Below are positions 19,916 through 28,841 of a stretch of 64,000 nucleotides of DNA, one piece after another; the stretch's first letter is position 1; each line of letters begins with the position of its first letter. The position numbers were made by a program, and so were the translations under genes. This DNA is from an uncultured Paracoccaceae bacterium (GTDB taxonomy: Bacteria; Pseudomonadota; Alphaproteobacteria; Rhodobacterales; Rhodobacteraceae), in contig CANNFE010000003.1 of the NCBI GenBank assembly GCA_947503775.1, positions 260,356 to 324,355 of the forward strand. The letters run 5' to 3'. The notes beneath the pieces were generated by a model that ran no database searches, had not been told where the DNA came from, and saw only the letters and a list, made by a program, of their open reading frames with translations.

Positions 19916-21407
19916 CGATGCGTCCTCCGCGGTCGAAGAGCCAGAACAACCCGAAGCTGAGGGCGACGAGGATGAGGGCGGCTCCGGCAGCGCCCTCCAT
20001 CCGGTAGCTGCCCATGAGTTGGTAGATCGCGAGCGGCAGGGTTGCCTGCTCGGTGCCCGCAAAAAGGGCGATCACGCCGAGATCGCCGATGGACAGGGCC
20101 GCCGCCAGACCGGCGCAAAAGCCGAGCGGGCGGCGCATTCGAGGCAGGACCAGCCATCTGAGACGCGCATAGGAGGTGAGTGACAGACTGTCGGCGAGGC
20201 GACCATAGCCCGCTTCGATCTCGCGATAGGCAGGGGTCATGATGCGCATGGCGAAGGGCAGCACCATTGCGGCATTCACGATCGTCGTGAGCGGCAGCGC
20301 CAGCGCGGCCGGAGGGGCAAGCGGCGCGAGCCACAGATAGAGCCCGGCGCCCATGACCAGACCTGAGGCGGCCAAAGGCAGCGCGCCCAGCGCCTCGATC
20401 CAGCGGGCACCGTTCGACCAGAGGATCAGCGCCATGGCGAGGCCGAGCGACAGGACCGTGGCCGTCAGGGCGACGACGATGGAGCGCAGCGCAGCGGGCC
20501 AGACGACCGAGGGCAGATCGCCCAGCCCTCCGATCCCCGCCAGCGCGATGGCCAGAAGAGGTGCGCCGAGAAAGACCGCACCTGCCCCAATCCAGACCCA
20601 GTCGAGTAGATGGCGATCCCGGCGCATCAATGCCCGGTCCTGGCCGATGCCGACGCCGTCACCCACCGGCACAGCGGCGGCAAGGCTCAGTGCCCCGAGG
20701 CAAAGCACGACCTGAACCACGGCGAGCAGCGCCACGCGGCCCAGATCGAAATCGAAGCGGAAGGCCTGATAGATCGCAAGTTCGACCGTGGTTGCGCGGG
20801 GGCCTCCGCCCAAGGTCAACGCGACGGCAAAGCTGGTCAGGCAGATCAGGAAGATCACCGCCGCCGCCCCTGGCAGGACCCGGACAAGCATCGGGCGTTC
20901 CAGAAGCGTCCAGACCGATCCATTCAGGCTTTCGGTCAGGCGGAACCGTTCGACCGGGATCGATTGCCAGCCCTGCAGCAGAAAGCGGACCGCGAGCGGC
21001 AGGTTGAAGAACACATGGGCCAGCACCACCCCTTGAAGTCCGTAGATCGAGATGTCGGGCAGGCCTATGGCCCCAAAGGCATCATTCACCCAGCCCGAGC
21101 GGCCAAAGACCGTGAGCAGACCGAAGATCGCCACGATGCTGGGCAGGATGAAAGGTGCCCCGAGGAGCGCCACGTAAAGCCCGCGACCCGGGAACTGGCG
21201 GCGCATCAAGGCCCGCGCGATCGGGACAGAGAAGGCGACGGACAGCGCTGCCGACAGGAAAGCCTGCCAGAGGGTGAAGCGGATCGCCAGCCAATCCGCG
21301 CGGCCAAGCCCGCCGGACCAGTCCGCGCGCCAGGCGACCGCGCCCAGGGTTCCGAAGACGAGCGCAAGGATCAGAACCGCAGCGCTCCACCCTGCCAGAT
21401 GTCTCAC
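19902..21407 (-). CDS. thiP: Thiamine ABC transporter permease ThiP
   Basis: Inner-membrane permease made of two fused permease halves (501 aa, about twelve hydrophobic segments), as is usual for ThiP. Each half carries a cytoplasmic EAA-type loop, for example ERFRLTESLNGSVWTLLERP near residue 155 and EAGYGRLADSLSLTSYARLR near 390. It overlaps thiB upstream by four bases and thiQ downstream by 14 bases, so the three genes form a tight operon. The riboswitch in front of thiB sets the function to thiamine/TPP uptake. Confidence 0.93.
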   Translation of the reverse strand: MRHLAGWSAAVLILALVFGTLGAVAWRADWSGGLGRADWLAIRFTLWQAFLSAALSVAFSVPIARALMRRQFPGRGLYVALLGAPFILPSIVAIFGLLTVFGRSGWVNDAFGAIGLPDISIYGLQGVVLAHVFFNLPLAVRFLLQGWQSIPVERFRLTESLNGSVWTLLERPMLVRVLPGAAAVIFLICLTSFAVALTLGGGPRATTVELAIYQAFRFDFDLGRVALLAVVQVVLCLGALSLAAAVPVGDGVGIGQDRALMRRDRHLLDWVWIGAGAVFLGAPLLAIALAGIGGLGDLPSVVWPAALRSIVVALTATVLSLGLAMALILWSNGARWIEALGALPLAASGLVMGAGLYLWLAPLAPPAALALPLTTIVNAAMVLPFAMRIMTPAYREIEAGYGRLADSLSLTSYARLRWLVLPRMRRPLGFCAGLAAALSIGDLGVIALFAGTEQATLPLAIYQLMGSYRMEGAAGAALILVALSFGLFWLFDRGGRIDADT

Positions 21408-22372
21408 TGCGTGAGTGCGGATCGCCAGGTTTCGATCACATCATCGCGGCGCTCGGCCGCTTCCTCTTCGGTATAAAAGAGAGCCGTCGCAGGCTCTGGC
21501 AGGGCCTGAAAGACCTCTGGCCATTGATCTCGGGGTAGATTTGCCGGGTAGGACCAGTTGCCTTCGGGGATGATCTCCTGAAAGGCGGGGGTCAGGATGA
21601 AAGCCATGAAGGCGTCGGCCAATTCGGGCTGATCGGTGCCAGCGACCTTGGCCGCAACCTCTGCCATGAAGTAGTGACCTTCGTCGAATATGGCGGCGAC
21701 CTTCGTCTCGTCCTGCTCTTCGGTGATGTGATAGGCCGGCGATGTCGTGTAGCTCAGGACCATGTCAGCCTCACCATTGGTGAAGAGACCGTAACTTTCA
21801 GACCAGCCCTTGGTAACGGTGAGGATCTTGGGCTCGAGCCGGGTCCAGGCCTCGGTCGCGTCTTCGCCGAAGACCGCATCGACCCAATAGGCCAGCGCCA
21901 GCCCCGAGATCGAGGAGCGCGGATCCTGAATGACGATGCGGATCTCATTTTCCATTTCGAGAAGCCCCTCGAAACTGGTCGGCGGCTCTGAGATCACGTC
22001 GGCGTTGTAGACGAACGCGGTATATCCCCAGTTGAAGGGCAGGAAAGTCTCGTCGGTCCAGTCGATGGGCAGGGTCAAATCGCTCGTGTCGAGCCCGTGC
22101 GGCGCAAAAAGGTTAAGCTCTCGCGCCTCGGCGGCGACATCGGTGTTGAGGCCGAGGACCACATCCGCTTGGGTCCGGTCCCCTTCGAGACGCAGGCGGG
22201 TCAGGACCTCACCGGCGACGAAATCGATCTCGCAATCGCAGGTTTGCTCGAAGGCGGCCTTGATCGCGGGGGTCGGCCCCCATTCCGAGCCGAAGTAATC
22301 GGGGACATAAACGGTCAGCGGATCGGCCGCAGCGGCCCCCGCACAAAAGGTCAAAGTCAAAGCCAGACGCAT
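21404..22372 (-). CDS. thiB: Thiamine-binding periplasmic protein ThiB
   Basis: Periplasmic solute-binding protein delivering thiamine or TPP to ThiPQ. The 322-aa protein has a short signal peptide ([16 protein letters not shown], then [17 protein letters not shown]) and the ThiB-type binding fold, including [20 protein letters not shown] near residue 190. Start is ATG 22372, with GGAGG five bases upstream; an upstream TTG at 22384 is less likely. It is the first gene of the operon and follows a TPP riboswitch. Confidence 0.94.
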   Translation of the reverse strand: MRLALTLTFCAGAAAADPLTVYVPDYFGSEWGPTPAIKAAFEQTCDCEIDFVAGEVLTRLRLEGDRTQADVVLGLNTDVAAEARELNLFAPHGLDTSDLTLPIDWTDETFLPFNWGYTAFVYNADVISEPPTSFEGLLEMENEIRIVIQDPRSSISGLALAYWVDAVFGEDATEAWTRLEPKILTVTKGWSESYGLFTNGEADMVLSYTTSPAYHITEEQDETKVAAIFDEGHYFMAEVAAKVAGTDQPELADAFMAFILTPAFQEIIPEGNWSYPANLPRDQWPEVFQALPEPATALFYTEEEAAERRDDVIETWRSALTQ

Positions 22373-22415
22373 GTCATCCTCCAAAACGCCCGGACGAAAG
22401 GGGGCATGGGGATGC

Positions 22416-22502
22416 CGTTACCTTCCCTCCGCCGGTTCTAGCCGGGTCAGGTTCTACGGGTTCGCTGTCGCATCTCAGCCCTGCTGGGCACCCCGAGGTT
22501 CA
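22416..22502 (-). promoter_or_regulatory. TPP (THI-box) riboswitch
   Basis: On the minus strand the leader of thiB carries the ordered THI-element blocks: a GGGGTGCC start, GGCTGAGA, then ACCCGTAGAACCTGA and a GGCGGAGGGA end. These form the pyrimidine- and pyrophosphate-binding helices of the aptamer. About 45 bases separate it from the thiB start. It should turn off thiBPQ when TPP is plentiful; whether by terminator or by sequestering the ribosome site cannot be decided by eye. Confidence 0.93.
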
Positions 22503-22575
22503 CGACGTTTACCTAATCCGGCCTCTTGCCCGCGGCAACCCCGCCCCTTACCAAGCCCCTCGCAAGGAGAATGCG

Positions 22576-23676
22576 ATGTCCTACAACACCTTCGGCCATG
22601 TCTTCCGCGTGACCACATGGGGCGAAAGCCACGGGCCTGCGCTTGGCGCGACGGTCGATGGCTGCCCGCCGGGGATCGAGATGTCCGAAGAGGGGATCCA
22701 GCACTGGCTCGACAAGCGCAAACCGGGCCAGTCGCGCCATACGACCCAGCGGCGCGAGGCGGATCTGGTGCGCATCCTGTCGGGCACGTTCGAGGGTCGC
22801 ACGACGGGCACGCCGGTTCAGTTGATGATCGAGAATACCGATCAACGCTCCAAGGATTACGGAGAGATCGCGACGACCTTCCGTCCTGGCCATGCGGATA
22901 TCACCTATCACCAGAAATACGGGCTGCGGGATTATCGCGGCGGTGGCCGATCCTCGGCGCGCGAGACGGCAGCGCGTGTGGCGGCTGGCGGACTTGCCCG
23001 GGCCGTGCTCGCGGCGCTTGCGCCCGATCTGAGGATCAAGGCCTACATGACGCGGATCGGTGAGCGTGAAATCGACCGGGCGTCGATGGATATGTCCGAG
23101 ATCGATCGCAACCCGTTCTGGACACCGGATGCAAAATCCGCAAAGGAATGGGGCGCCTATTTGGATGATATTCGCAAATCAAAGGACTCTGTTGGCGCCG
23201 AGATCGAGGTCACGGCAACCGGGGTTCCCGTCGGTCTTGGCGCGCCGATCTATGCCAAGCTCGACACCGATCTGGCCGCGGCGATGATGTCGATCAACGC
23301 CGTCAAAGGCGTCGAGATCGGCGAAGGAATGGCGGCGGCACGGCTGCGTGGCACCGCTAATGCCGACGAGATTCGCATGTCGGCGGAAGGACCCGTTTTC
23401 AGCGACAACCACTCCGGCGGCATTCTCGGCGGCATCTCAACCGGTCAGCCTCTTCTTGTCCGCTTTGCCGTCAAGCCGACCTCGTCGATCCTGACGCCGC
23501 GCAAGACCATCACCGAAACCGGCAAAGACGCCGAGATCATCACCAAAGGCCGCCATGATCCTTGTGTCGGCATCCGGGCCGTGCCTGTGGCCGAAGCGAT
23601 GATGGCCTGCGTGCTGCTTGATCATCTGCTTCTCGATCGCGCCCAGACCGGGGGGGATCGGGGGAAAATCGGCTGA
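22576..23676 (+). CDS. aroC: Chorismate synthase
   Basis: Last enzyme of the shikimate pathway: EPSP to chorismate with reduced FMN. The 366-aa protein shows the signature GESHGPALG near residue 16, [20 protein letters not shown] near 120 and the FMN-contact FKPTSSI-like segment (here [14 protein letters not shown]) near 300, then KGRHDPCVG. Start ATG 22576 has AAGGAG seven bases upstream. It is divergent from the thiB leader, with about 70 bp between the riboswitch and the start. Confidence 0.97.
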   Translation: MSYNTFGHVFRVTTWGESHGPALGATVDGCPPGIEMSEEGIQHWLDKRKPGQSRHTTQRREADLVRILSGTFEGRTTGTPVQLMIENTDQRSKDYGEIATTFRPGHADITYHQKYGLRDYRGGGRSSARETAARVAAGGLARAVLAALAPDLRIKAYMTRIGEREIDRASMDMSEIDRNPFWTPDAKSAKEWGAYLDDIRKSKDSVGAEIEVTATGVPVGLGAPIYAKLDTDLAAAMMSINAVKGVEIGEGMAAARLRGTANADEIRMSAEGPVFSDNHSGGILGGISTGQPLLVRFAVKPTSSILTPRKTITETGKDAEIITKGRHDPCVGIRAVPVAEAMMACVLLDHLLLDRAQTGGDRGKIG

Positions 23677-23711
23677 CTTCATCTGGCCAAAAATATGCCC
23701 CGCGGAGCGTC
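23677..23711 (-). repeat. Copy 1 of a short dispersed motif
   Basis: Immediately after the aroC stop, the minus strand reads CTCCGCGGGGCATATTTTTGG followed by CCAGATGAAG. A near-identical motif is on the plus strand at 59581-59614. Both are in intergenic DNA at gene ends. The G-rich block followed by ATTTTTGG is terminator-like, but its direction opposes the neighbouring gene here. Similar strings are, to my memory, frequent in Rhodobacterales genomes. Confidence 0.5.
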
Positions 23712-23787
23712 CCGTCCGTGCCTGAGGCCCCTCCTTGAGACAAAGACGCAAACCGCGCCACCGAGCGTCAAAACATGTCGTCGCGCG

Positions 23788-24669
23788 TTAGCGCGTCTTT
23801 TTGGCAGCCTCCTGCCGTGCCAGTTGAACGGCGAGAATTCCGGCCGCGATCACGGCGACGCCGATCACGTCGGTGACCCCCATCCGCTCTCCCAGAAGAG
23901 CCGCCGCGACGGCGACCCCGAAAAACGGCGTGAGAAAATGGAAGGTTGCCGCTTTGACCGCACCGATCCGCTGGACAAGCAGGAACCAGACGAGCGTTGC
24001 GACCAGCCCGGGTACGAGCGTGGTGTAGGCAAAAGCGAGGATCAGCCGCAGGCTCCATGTCACTTCCCACTGCTCCAGCATAACTGCAGGTCCGGCGAGG
24101 GCGAGGCTACCGATCAGCATCTGAACGCCGACGACCATCAGCACGTCTCCGCCGGAGGAGGCGCCGCGCACGGCAAGTGTCGCCGCCGTCAGGGACAGAA
24201 CGGCAAACACGCACATCAGAACGCCAATCAGATCCGCACCGCCGGAAAGCCTTGCGCCCATGATGATTCCGACCCCGACCGTTCCAGCAATCAGCCCAGC
24301 GATCCCCAGTCGGGGCAGACGATCCCCGAACAGGATCCATCCCGCAAAGGCGACCAGAAGCGGCATGGTCGAGGCGATGATCGCCGCAAGCGATGCCTCG
24401 ATCTGCTGCATCGCCACGAAATTCAGGCCCAGATAAAGGCCGTTCTGGCAGATCCCAAAGATCACGATCGCCCGCCAGACCCCCCTTCCCGATGGCCAAC
24501 CTTGACCACGCGCCCGTGCAATCGCGATACCCAGCAGACCGCCGATCAGAAACCGAAGCGAGAGGGCCGTCAGCGGCGGGGCATCGGCTACGATGATCCG
24601 GGCCGACGTGAAAGCCGACGACCAGATCACCGCGAAGGTGAGTCCCATCAAGATCGCCCGCAGGTCCAT
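23788..24669 (-). CDS. EamA/DMT family transporter
   Basis: Integral membrane protein of 293 aa with ten hydrophobic segments arranged as two EamA repeats, beginning MDLRAILMGLTFAVIWSSAFTSARI and, in the second half, LALAGPAVMLEQWEVTWSL. Such drug/metabolite transporters export amino acids, nucleobases or toxic metabolites, but the substrate cannot be deduced. It is a single-gene unit between aroC (convergent) and HU. A second, dissimilar EamA protein is at 37756-38694. Confidence 0.85.
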   Translation of the reverse strand: MDLRAILMGLTFAVIWSSAFTSARIIVADAPPLTALSLRFLIGGLLGIAIARARGQGWPSGRGVWRAIVIFGICQNGLYLGLNFVAMQQIEASLAAIIASTMPLLVAFAGWILFGDRLPRLGIAGLIAGTVGVGIIMGARLSGGADLIGVLMCVFAVLSLTAATLAVRGASSGGDVLMVVGVQMLIGSLALAGPAVMLEQWEVTWSLRLILAFAYTTLVPGLVATLVWFLLVQRIGAVKAATFHFLTPFFGVAVAAALLGERMGVTDVIGVAVIAAGILAVQLARQEAAKKTR

Positions 24670-24680
24670 TGGCCGTCTCC

Positions 24681-24714
24681 AAAAGAAAAGGGCCGCACCC
24701 GGTGGCGCGGCCCT
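24681..24714 (-). terminator. Rho-independent terminator after HU
   Basis: Perfect 8-bp stem (agggccgc / gcggccct) followed on the minus strand by TTTTCTTTT, about 20 bases past the HU stop. A classical intrinsic terminator, also lying just upstream of the EamA start. Confidence 0.85.
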
Positions 24715-24734
24715 CGACGTCTATCGCGAATGGA

Positions 24735-25025
24735 TCAGCCGTTCACGCTGTCTTTGAGCGCTTTGGCGATCGTCATCTTCACGACCTTGTCGGCCTCTTT
24801 CTTGATCTGCTCTCCGGTGGCCGGGTTGCGGACCATACGCTCGGGGCGTTCGCGGCAGTAGATCTTGCCAACGCCGGGCAGAGTCACGGCGCCACCATCG
24901 GAGACTTCCTTGGTGATGATGCCGGTGATCGCGTCAAGCGCGGCGCCGGCGGATTTCTTGTCGGTATCCATCTCTTCGGCCAGCGCAGCGACGAGTTGGG
25001 TCTTGGTCATAGGCTTGGTTGCCAT
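24735..25025 (-). CDS. HU family DNA-binding protein
   Basis: Small nucleoid-associated protein that bends DNA as a dimer. The 96-aa protein has the HU helix-turn-helix start (MTKTQLVAALAEEMD), the GVGKIYCRERPERMVRNPATGE beta-arm with the intercalating Pro of RNPATGE near residue 64, and a C-terminal VKMTIAKALKD helix. I start it at ATG 25025 (MATKPMTK), with AAGGAGA seven bases upstream. HU versus IHF subunit cannot be fully resolved, but the RNPATGE arm favours HU. Monocistronic, with its own terminator. Confidence 0.92.
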   Translation of the reverse strand: MATKPMTKTQLVAALAEEMDTDKKSAGAALDAITGIITKEVSDGGAVTLPGVGKIYCRERPERMVRNPATGEQIKKEADKVVKMTIAKALKDSVNG

Positions 25026-25123
25026 TTTCTGGTCTCCTTGATCTGCCCGCATAGGGCCTCAGATGGCTATTTCTAACGGTATCTAGCGGAGACACACAAC
25101 AATTAGTGACACCTCTGTGGCCT

Positions 25124-25149
25124 GAAAACCCCATTTTGTATGGGTTTTT
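25124..25149 (-). terminator. Rho-independent terminator after amn
   Basis: An inverted repeat (aaaaccc at 25125-25131 with gggtttt at 25142-25148) in an AT-rich context lies about seven bases past the AMP nucleosidase stop. On the minus strand it ends in GGGGTTTTC, a short T-run. Confidence 0.7.
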
Positions 25150-25155
25150 CGCCAA

Positions 25156-26652
25156 TCAGAGGAAAGCCGTCTCTTCGAAAGAGCGTAATTTCCGGCTGTG
25201 GATGCGTTCCAGCGGCATTTCGCGGAGTTGTTCCATGGCGCGGATCCCGATCTCGAGATGCCGCGAGACCTGCGTTTTATAGAAATCCGAAGCCATTCCG
25301 GGCAGCTTCAACTCTCCATGGAGCGGTTTGTCACTAACGCAAAGCAATGTGCCGTAGGGCACCCGGAAACGAAAGCCGTTCGCAGCGATCGTGGCGCTTT
25401 CCATATCAAGCGCGATGGCCCGCGACTGGCTGAGGCGTTTGACCGGCCCGGACTGGTCACGCAGTTCCCAGTTGCGGTTGTCGATGGTGGCCACCGTGCC
25501 CGTGCGCATTACGCGCTTAAGCTCGTAGCCCTCAAGACGGGTGATCTCGGCCACGGCCTGTTCAAGCGCGATCTGGATCTCGGCGAGGGCGGGAATAGGC
25601 ACCCAGACCGGAAGATCGTCATCAAGGACGTGATCCTCGCGCAGGTAGGCATGGGCGAGGACGAAATCGCCCAGCGACTGCGAATTCCGCAGGCCAGCGC
25701 AGTGCCCGACCATCATCCAGGCATGCGGTCGCAGGACAGCGATGTGATCGGTGGCCGTTTTCGCGTTGGATGGGCCGACGCCGATATTGACGAGGGTGAT
25801 CCCTGCCCCGCCGTCCCGCTTGAGATGGTAGGTCGGCATCTGGGGCATCTTCGCGACCGGCGCGATAGAGGCTTCGGGATCGGTGATCTCGACATTTCCG
25901 GTACTGACGAAGCTGGTATAGCCGCTGCCCGGATCGGCGAGGACCTTGCGGGCGAAGCCTTCGAATTCGTCGACATAGAATTGGTAGTTCGTGAAAAGAA
26001 CGTGGTTCTGGAAATGCGACGGATCGGTCGCGGTATAATGGGCGAGCCGGGCCAGCGAATAATCGACGCGCTGCGCGGTGAATGGCGCGAGCGGGCCTGA
26101 GCCGTCCTCGTTGTGGTAGTCCATTCCATTGACGATATCGTCGTTGGTGGTGCTTAGATCCGGCACGTCGAAGATATCGCGCAGCGGGAAGGCCATCGCG
26201 CCGTCCTGCGGGATGTTGATCGACGCATCATTGGTGACGGCGAAATGCACAGGGATCGGGGTCAGCGACAGACCGATTTCGACCGGAACGCCATGATTTT
26301 CGACCAGAAGGCCGATCTGCTGGGTCAGGTAGGACCGGAAAAGATCGGGCCGGGTGATCGTCGTGGAGTAGGTCCCCGGCATGGCGACATGACCAAAGCT
26401 GAGACGGCTGTCGGCTTTGGCGAAGGTCGTCGTCGTGATCCGGATCTCGGGATAATAGGCGCGGTAGCGGCAATCCGGCTTGCCGTTGACCACAACGTCG
26501 GAGAACCGATCGCGCAGGAAGCGCGTGCCGTTTTCATAGAGCGCCCTGAGATGCTCCACCGCCTCGGCAGGGTCATTGAAGACGCGGGGCGGTCCCAGAT
26601 CGGGGCTGTCGATGGGCAGGTTCGGATCCATCTGTTCCGTCGCGATATTCAT
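25156..26652 (-). CDS. amn: AMP nucleosidase
   Basis: Hydrolyses AMP to adenine and ribose 5-phosphate. The 498-aa protein has the Amn N-terminal domain (PRVFNDPAEAVEHLRALYENG) and a C-terminal nucleoside-phosphorylase fold with VNIGVGPSNAKTATDHIAVL near residue 293 and the substrate-binding LDMESATIAANGF near 430 (Glu contacts ribose). The full-length, two-domain form is seen. I start at ATG 26652 (MNIATEQMD); the frame is open 15 codons further. It lies 78 bp downstream of the adenine deaminase gene in the same direction, and its product is that enzyme's substrate. Confidence 0.95.
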   Translation of the reverse strand: MNIATEQMDPNLPIDSPDLGPPRVFNDPAEAVEHLRALYENGTRFLRDRFSDVVVNGKPDCRYRAYYPEIRITTTTFAKADSRLSFGHVAMPGTYSTTITRPDLFRSYLTQQIGLLVENHGVPVEIGLSLTPIPVHFAVTNDASINIPQDGAMAFPLRDIFDVPDLSTTNDDIVNGMDYHNEDGSGPLAPFTAQRVDYSLARLAHYTATDPSHFQNHVLFTNYQFYVDEFEGFARKVLADPGSGYTSFVSTGNVEITDPEASIAPVAKMPQMPTYHLKRDGGAGITLVNIGVGPSNAKTATDHIAVLRPHAWMMVGHCAGLRNSQSLGDFVLAHAYLREDHVLDDDLPVWVPIPALAEIQIALEQAVAEITRLEGYELKRVMRTGTVATIDNRNWELRDQSGPVKRLSQSRAIALDMESATIAANGFRFRVPYGTLLCVSDKPLHGELKLPGMASDFYKTQVSRHLEIGIRAMEQLREMPLERIHSRKLRSFEETAFL

Positions 26653-26730
26653 GGCCCGCCTTGTCTTTTCCAGTTCTGGTTGCACCGGCCATAGCACCGT
26701 CGCCCGAGGCGGCCAAGAGATGCTGTCGGA

Positions 26731-28527
26731 CTAAGGTGTCTCGAGCAGGTCTGTCAGCTCGAACCGGGTGACGTCGACGAGACCCAGATCCGAGATCCGC
26801 AATTCGGGTATGACGACAAGCGCCAGAAGCGAGTGCTGCATGAACGCGTTGTTGAGCGTGCAGCCGCACTTAGCCATCGCGGCGATCATGCGGTCGACCT
26901 GCCCCGCGACCTCGGTGGCGGGGCTGTCCGACATCAGGCCTGCGACTGGAAGCTTGACGAGCGCTTCCTCTGTGCCGTCCTTCCAGATACTGACACCGCC
27001 GCCGACCTCGCCCAGCCGGTTGGCGGCCTGGGCCATCATCGCGGTATCGGTGCCGACGACGATCATGTGGTGGCTGTCATGGGCGACGGTTGAGGCGATG
27101 GCCATCTTGCCCTGATAGCCAAAGCCGGAGACGAAGCCGTTGACCACACCGCCGGTGGCGCGGTGCCGTTCGACAAGGGCGATGCGGCAGATCTCTCCTT
27201 CGGGGGTCACCTTGCCGCCCTCGACGGCAAGGTCGGCTGTCAGCGCCTTGGTCGGGGCCTGATTTTCGACGACGCCGATCACCTTGGTGCGGACCCGGTT
27301 TGCGCCGTCCGGGGCGGGAATGTCGAAATCCTCTGCCGTCAGGGTCTTGCCCAGTTTGACGGTCTGACGCGCATGGTCCGGCCAATCGAGATGCGGGCAA
27401 TCGGCGAGGCAGTCCCCGTCCTGGGCGACAGGCTCGCCACGGGCGAAGACCTGCTCAATGGGGAGCGTTCTCAGATCGCTGGTCAGGATCAGATCGGCTC
27501 GGCGTCCGGGGGCGATGCTGCCCAGTTCCCGTTCCAGGCCGAAATGCGTCGCGGTGTTGATCGTGGCCATCTGCAGCGCGACAAGCGGATCGCATCCGCA
27601 AGCGATGGCATGGCGCAGGACGCGGTTCATATGCCCGTCCTCGATCAGCGTTTTGGCAAAGCAGTCGTCCGTGCAAAGGATCATGTTGCGCGGATCAAGC
27701 CCCTTTTCGGTTACGGCTGTGATCTGGCTTTCGACATCGTACCAAGCGCTGCCGAGGCGGAGCATCGCTCGCATGCCCTGCCGCATCCTCGCTATGGCAT
27801 CGGCTTCGGTCGTCCCTTCATGATCGTCGGCGGGGCCGCCTGCGGCATAGGCGTGAAAGGGCGGGCCGAGATCGGGCGATGCGTAGTGCCCGCCGACAGT
27901 CTTGCGGGCGGCTTGCGTTGCGGCAATCTCGGCGAGCATCTTGGGATCGCCGCTGATGACACCGGGGAAGTTCATCATCTCGCCCAGACCCACGATGCCG
28001 GGCCATGACATGGCTTCGGTGACGTCCTCGGCCGTGATCTCGCGGCCCGTGGTTTCAAGACCGGGCGCGGAGGGGGCGCAGGAGGGCATCTGCACGAAGA
28101 TCGAGATCGCCTGCATCAGCGCCTCGTCATGCATCAGGCGCACGCCTTCCAGTCCCAGCACGTTCGCGATCTCGTGCGGGTCGACGAACATCGTGGTGGT
28201 GCCGTGGGGGATGACGGCGCGGCTGAATTCTGCGGGGGTGAGCATACCGCTTTCGATATGCATATGAGCGTCGCAAAGGCCCGGGACGATGTAACGGCCC
28301 TCAGCTTCGACGATGTCGGTGTCCGGACCAATGCAATGGGAGGCATCTGGGCCGACATAAGCAAAGCGCCCGCCCGCGATGGCGATCTGCCAGCCGTCCA
28401 GAACCTCTCGGGTCTGGACGTTGACCAGCTTACCACCCCGGATCACCCGGTCAGCCGAGGCGCGCCCGGCGGCAACGGCAATGAGGCGGGACGCCATGTC
28501 CTGCCAGCTTGGGAAAGGGTCGGGCAT
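26731..28527 (-). CDS. ade: Adenine deaminase
   Basis: Metal-dependent amidohydrolase converting adenine to hypoxanthine and ammonia. The 598-aa protein has the metal-binding DAHMHIESGMLTPAEF near residue 91, then PHGTTTMFVDPHEIANVLG near 110, and a GSIAPGRRADLIL stretch near 335, all typical of the Ade family. Start is ATG 28527 (MPDPFPSWQ) with GGAGC nine bases upstream. It is transcribed before amn; together they give AMP to adenine to hypoxanthine, returning purines to the IMP pool. Confidence 0.94.
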   Translation of the reverse strand: MPDPFPSWQDMASRLIAVAAGRASADRVIRGGKLVNVQTREVLDGWQIAIAGGRFAYVGPDASHCIGPDTDIVEAEGRYIVPGLCDAHMHIESGMLTPAEFSRAVIPHGTTTMFVDPHEIANVLGLEGVRLMHDEALMQAISIFVQMPSCAPSAPGLETTGREITAEDVTEAMSWPGIVGLGEMMNFPGVISGDPKMLAEIAATQAARKTVGGHYASPDLGPPFHAYAAGGPADDHEGTTEADAIARMRQGMRAMLRLGSAWYDVESQITAVTEKGLDPRNMILCTDDCFAKTLIEDGHMNRVLRHAIACGCDPLVALQMATINTATHFGLERELGSIAPGRRADLILTSDLRTLPIEQVFARGEPVAQDGDCLADCPHLDWPDHARQTVKLGKTLTAEDFDIPAPDGANRVRTKVIGVVENQAPTKALTADLAVEGGKVTPEGEICRIALVERHRATGGVVNGFVSGFGYQGKMAIASTVAHDSHHMIVVGTDTAMMAQAANRLGEVGGGVSIWKDGTEEALVKLPVAGLMSDSPATEVAGQVDRMIAAMAKCGCTLNNAFMQHSLLALVVIPELRISDLGLVDVTRFELTDLLETP

Positions 28528-28600
28528 GCGCGAAAGCTCCGTTCTGGATGAAACCCGAAGGCCGGATAGGTGCGTTGAGGCGGACAAAAGGAGAAAACCG

Positions 28601-28801
28601 ATGAAGTACTATGTCAACACAGAGGCGCGCGACGATGGCAGTCATGTCGTGCATAGCGAAGAGTGCCAGTTTCTTCCCAACGAAGACAAGCGCAAGGCGC
28701 TTGGCGATTACGCAAAGTGCGAAACGGCGATGGATCATGCGCGCGATGCGTTCCGCAATGTGAACGGTTGCGCGACCTGCGCGCCCGATTGCCGCGACTG
28801 A
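28601..28801 (+). CDS. Conserved small Cys-rich protein
   Basis: A 66-aa acidic protein (MKYYVNTEARDDGSHVVHSE) preceded by a near-perfect AAAAGGAG site seven bases upstream. The pattern H18-x3-C22 ... C40 ... C57-x2-C60-x3-C64 suggests metal binding or disulfides. I have seen similar small proteins with a YYVNxxAxxxGxHxVH start in many bacteria, but no function is known to me. It is divergent from ade and 40 bp upstream of the SDR gene, possibly co-transcribed. Confidence 0.8.
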   Translation: MKYYVNTEARDDGSHVVHSEECQFLPNEDKRKALGDYAKCETAMDHARDAFRNVNGCATCAPDCRD

Positions 28802-28841
28802 GCGCTTGCAGGCAGCCGGGTTTCGCGGCAGGACCGGGTCC

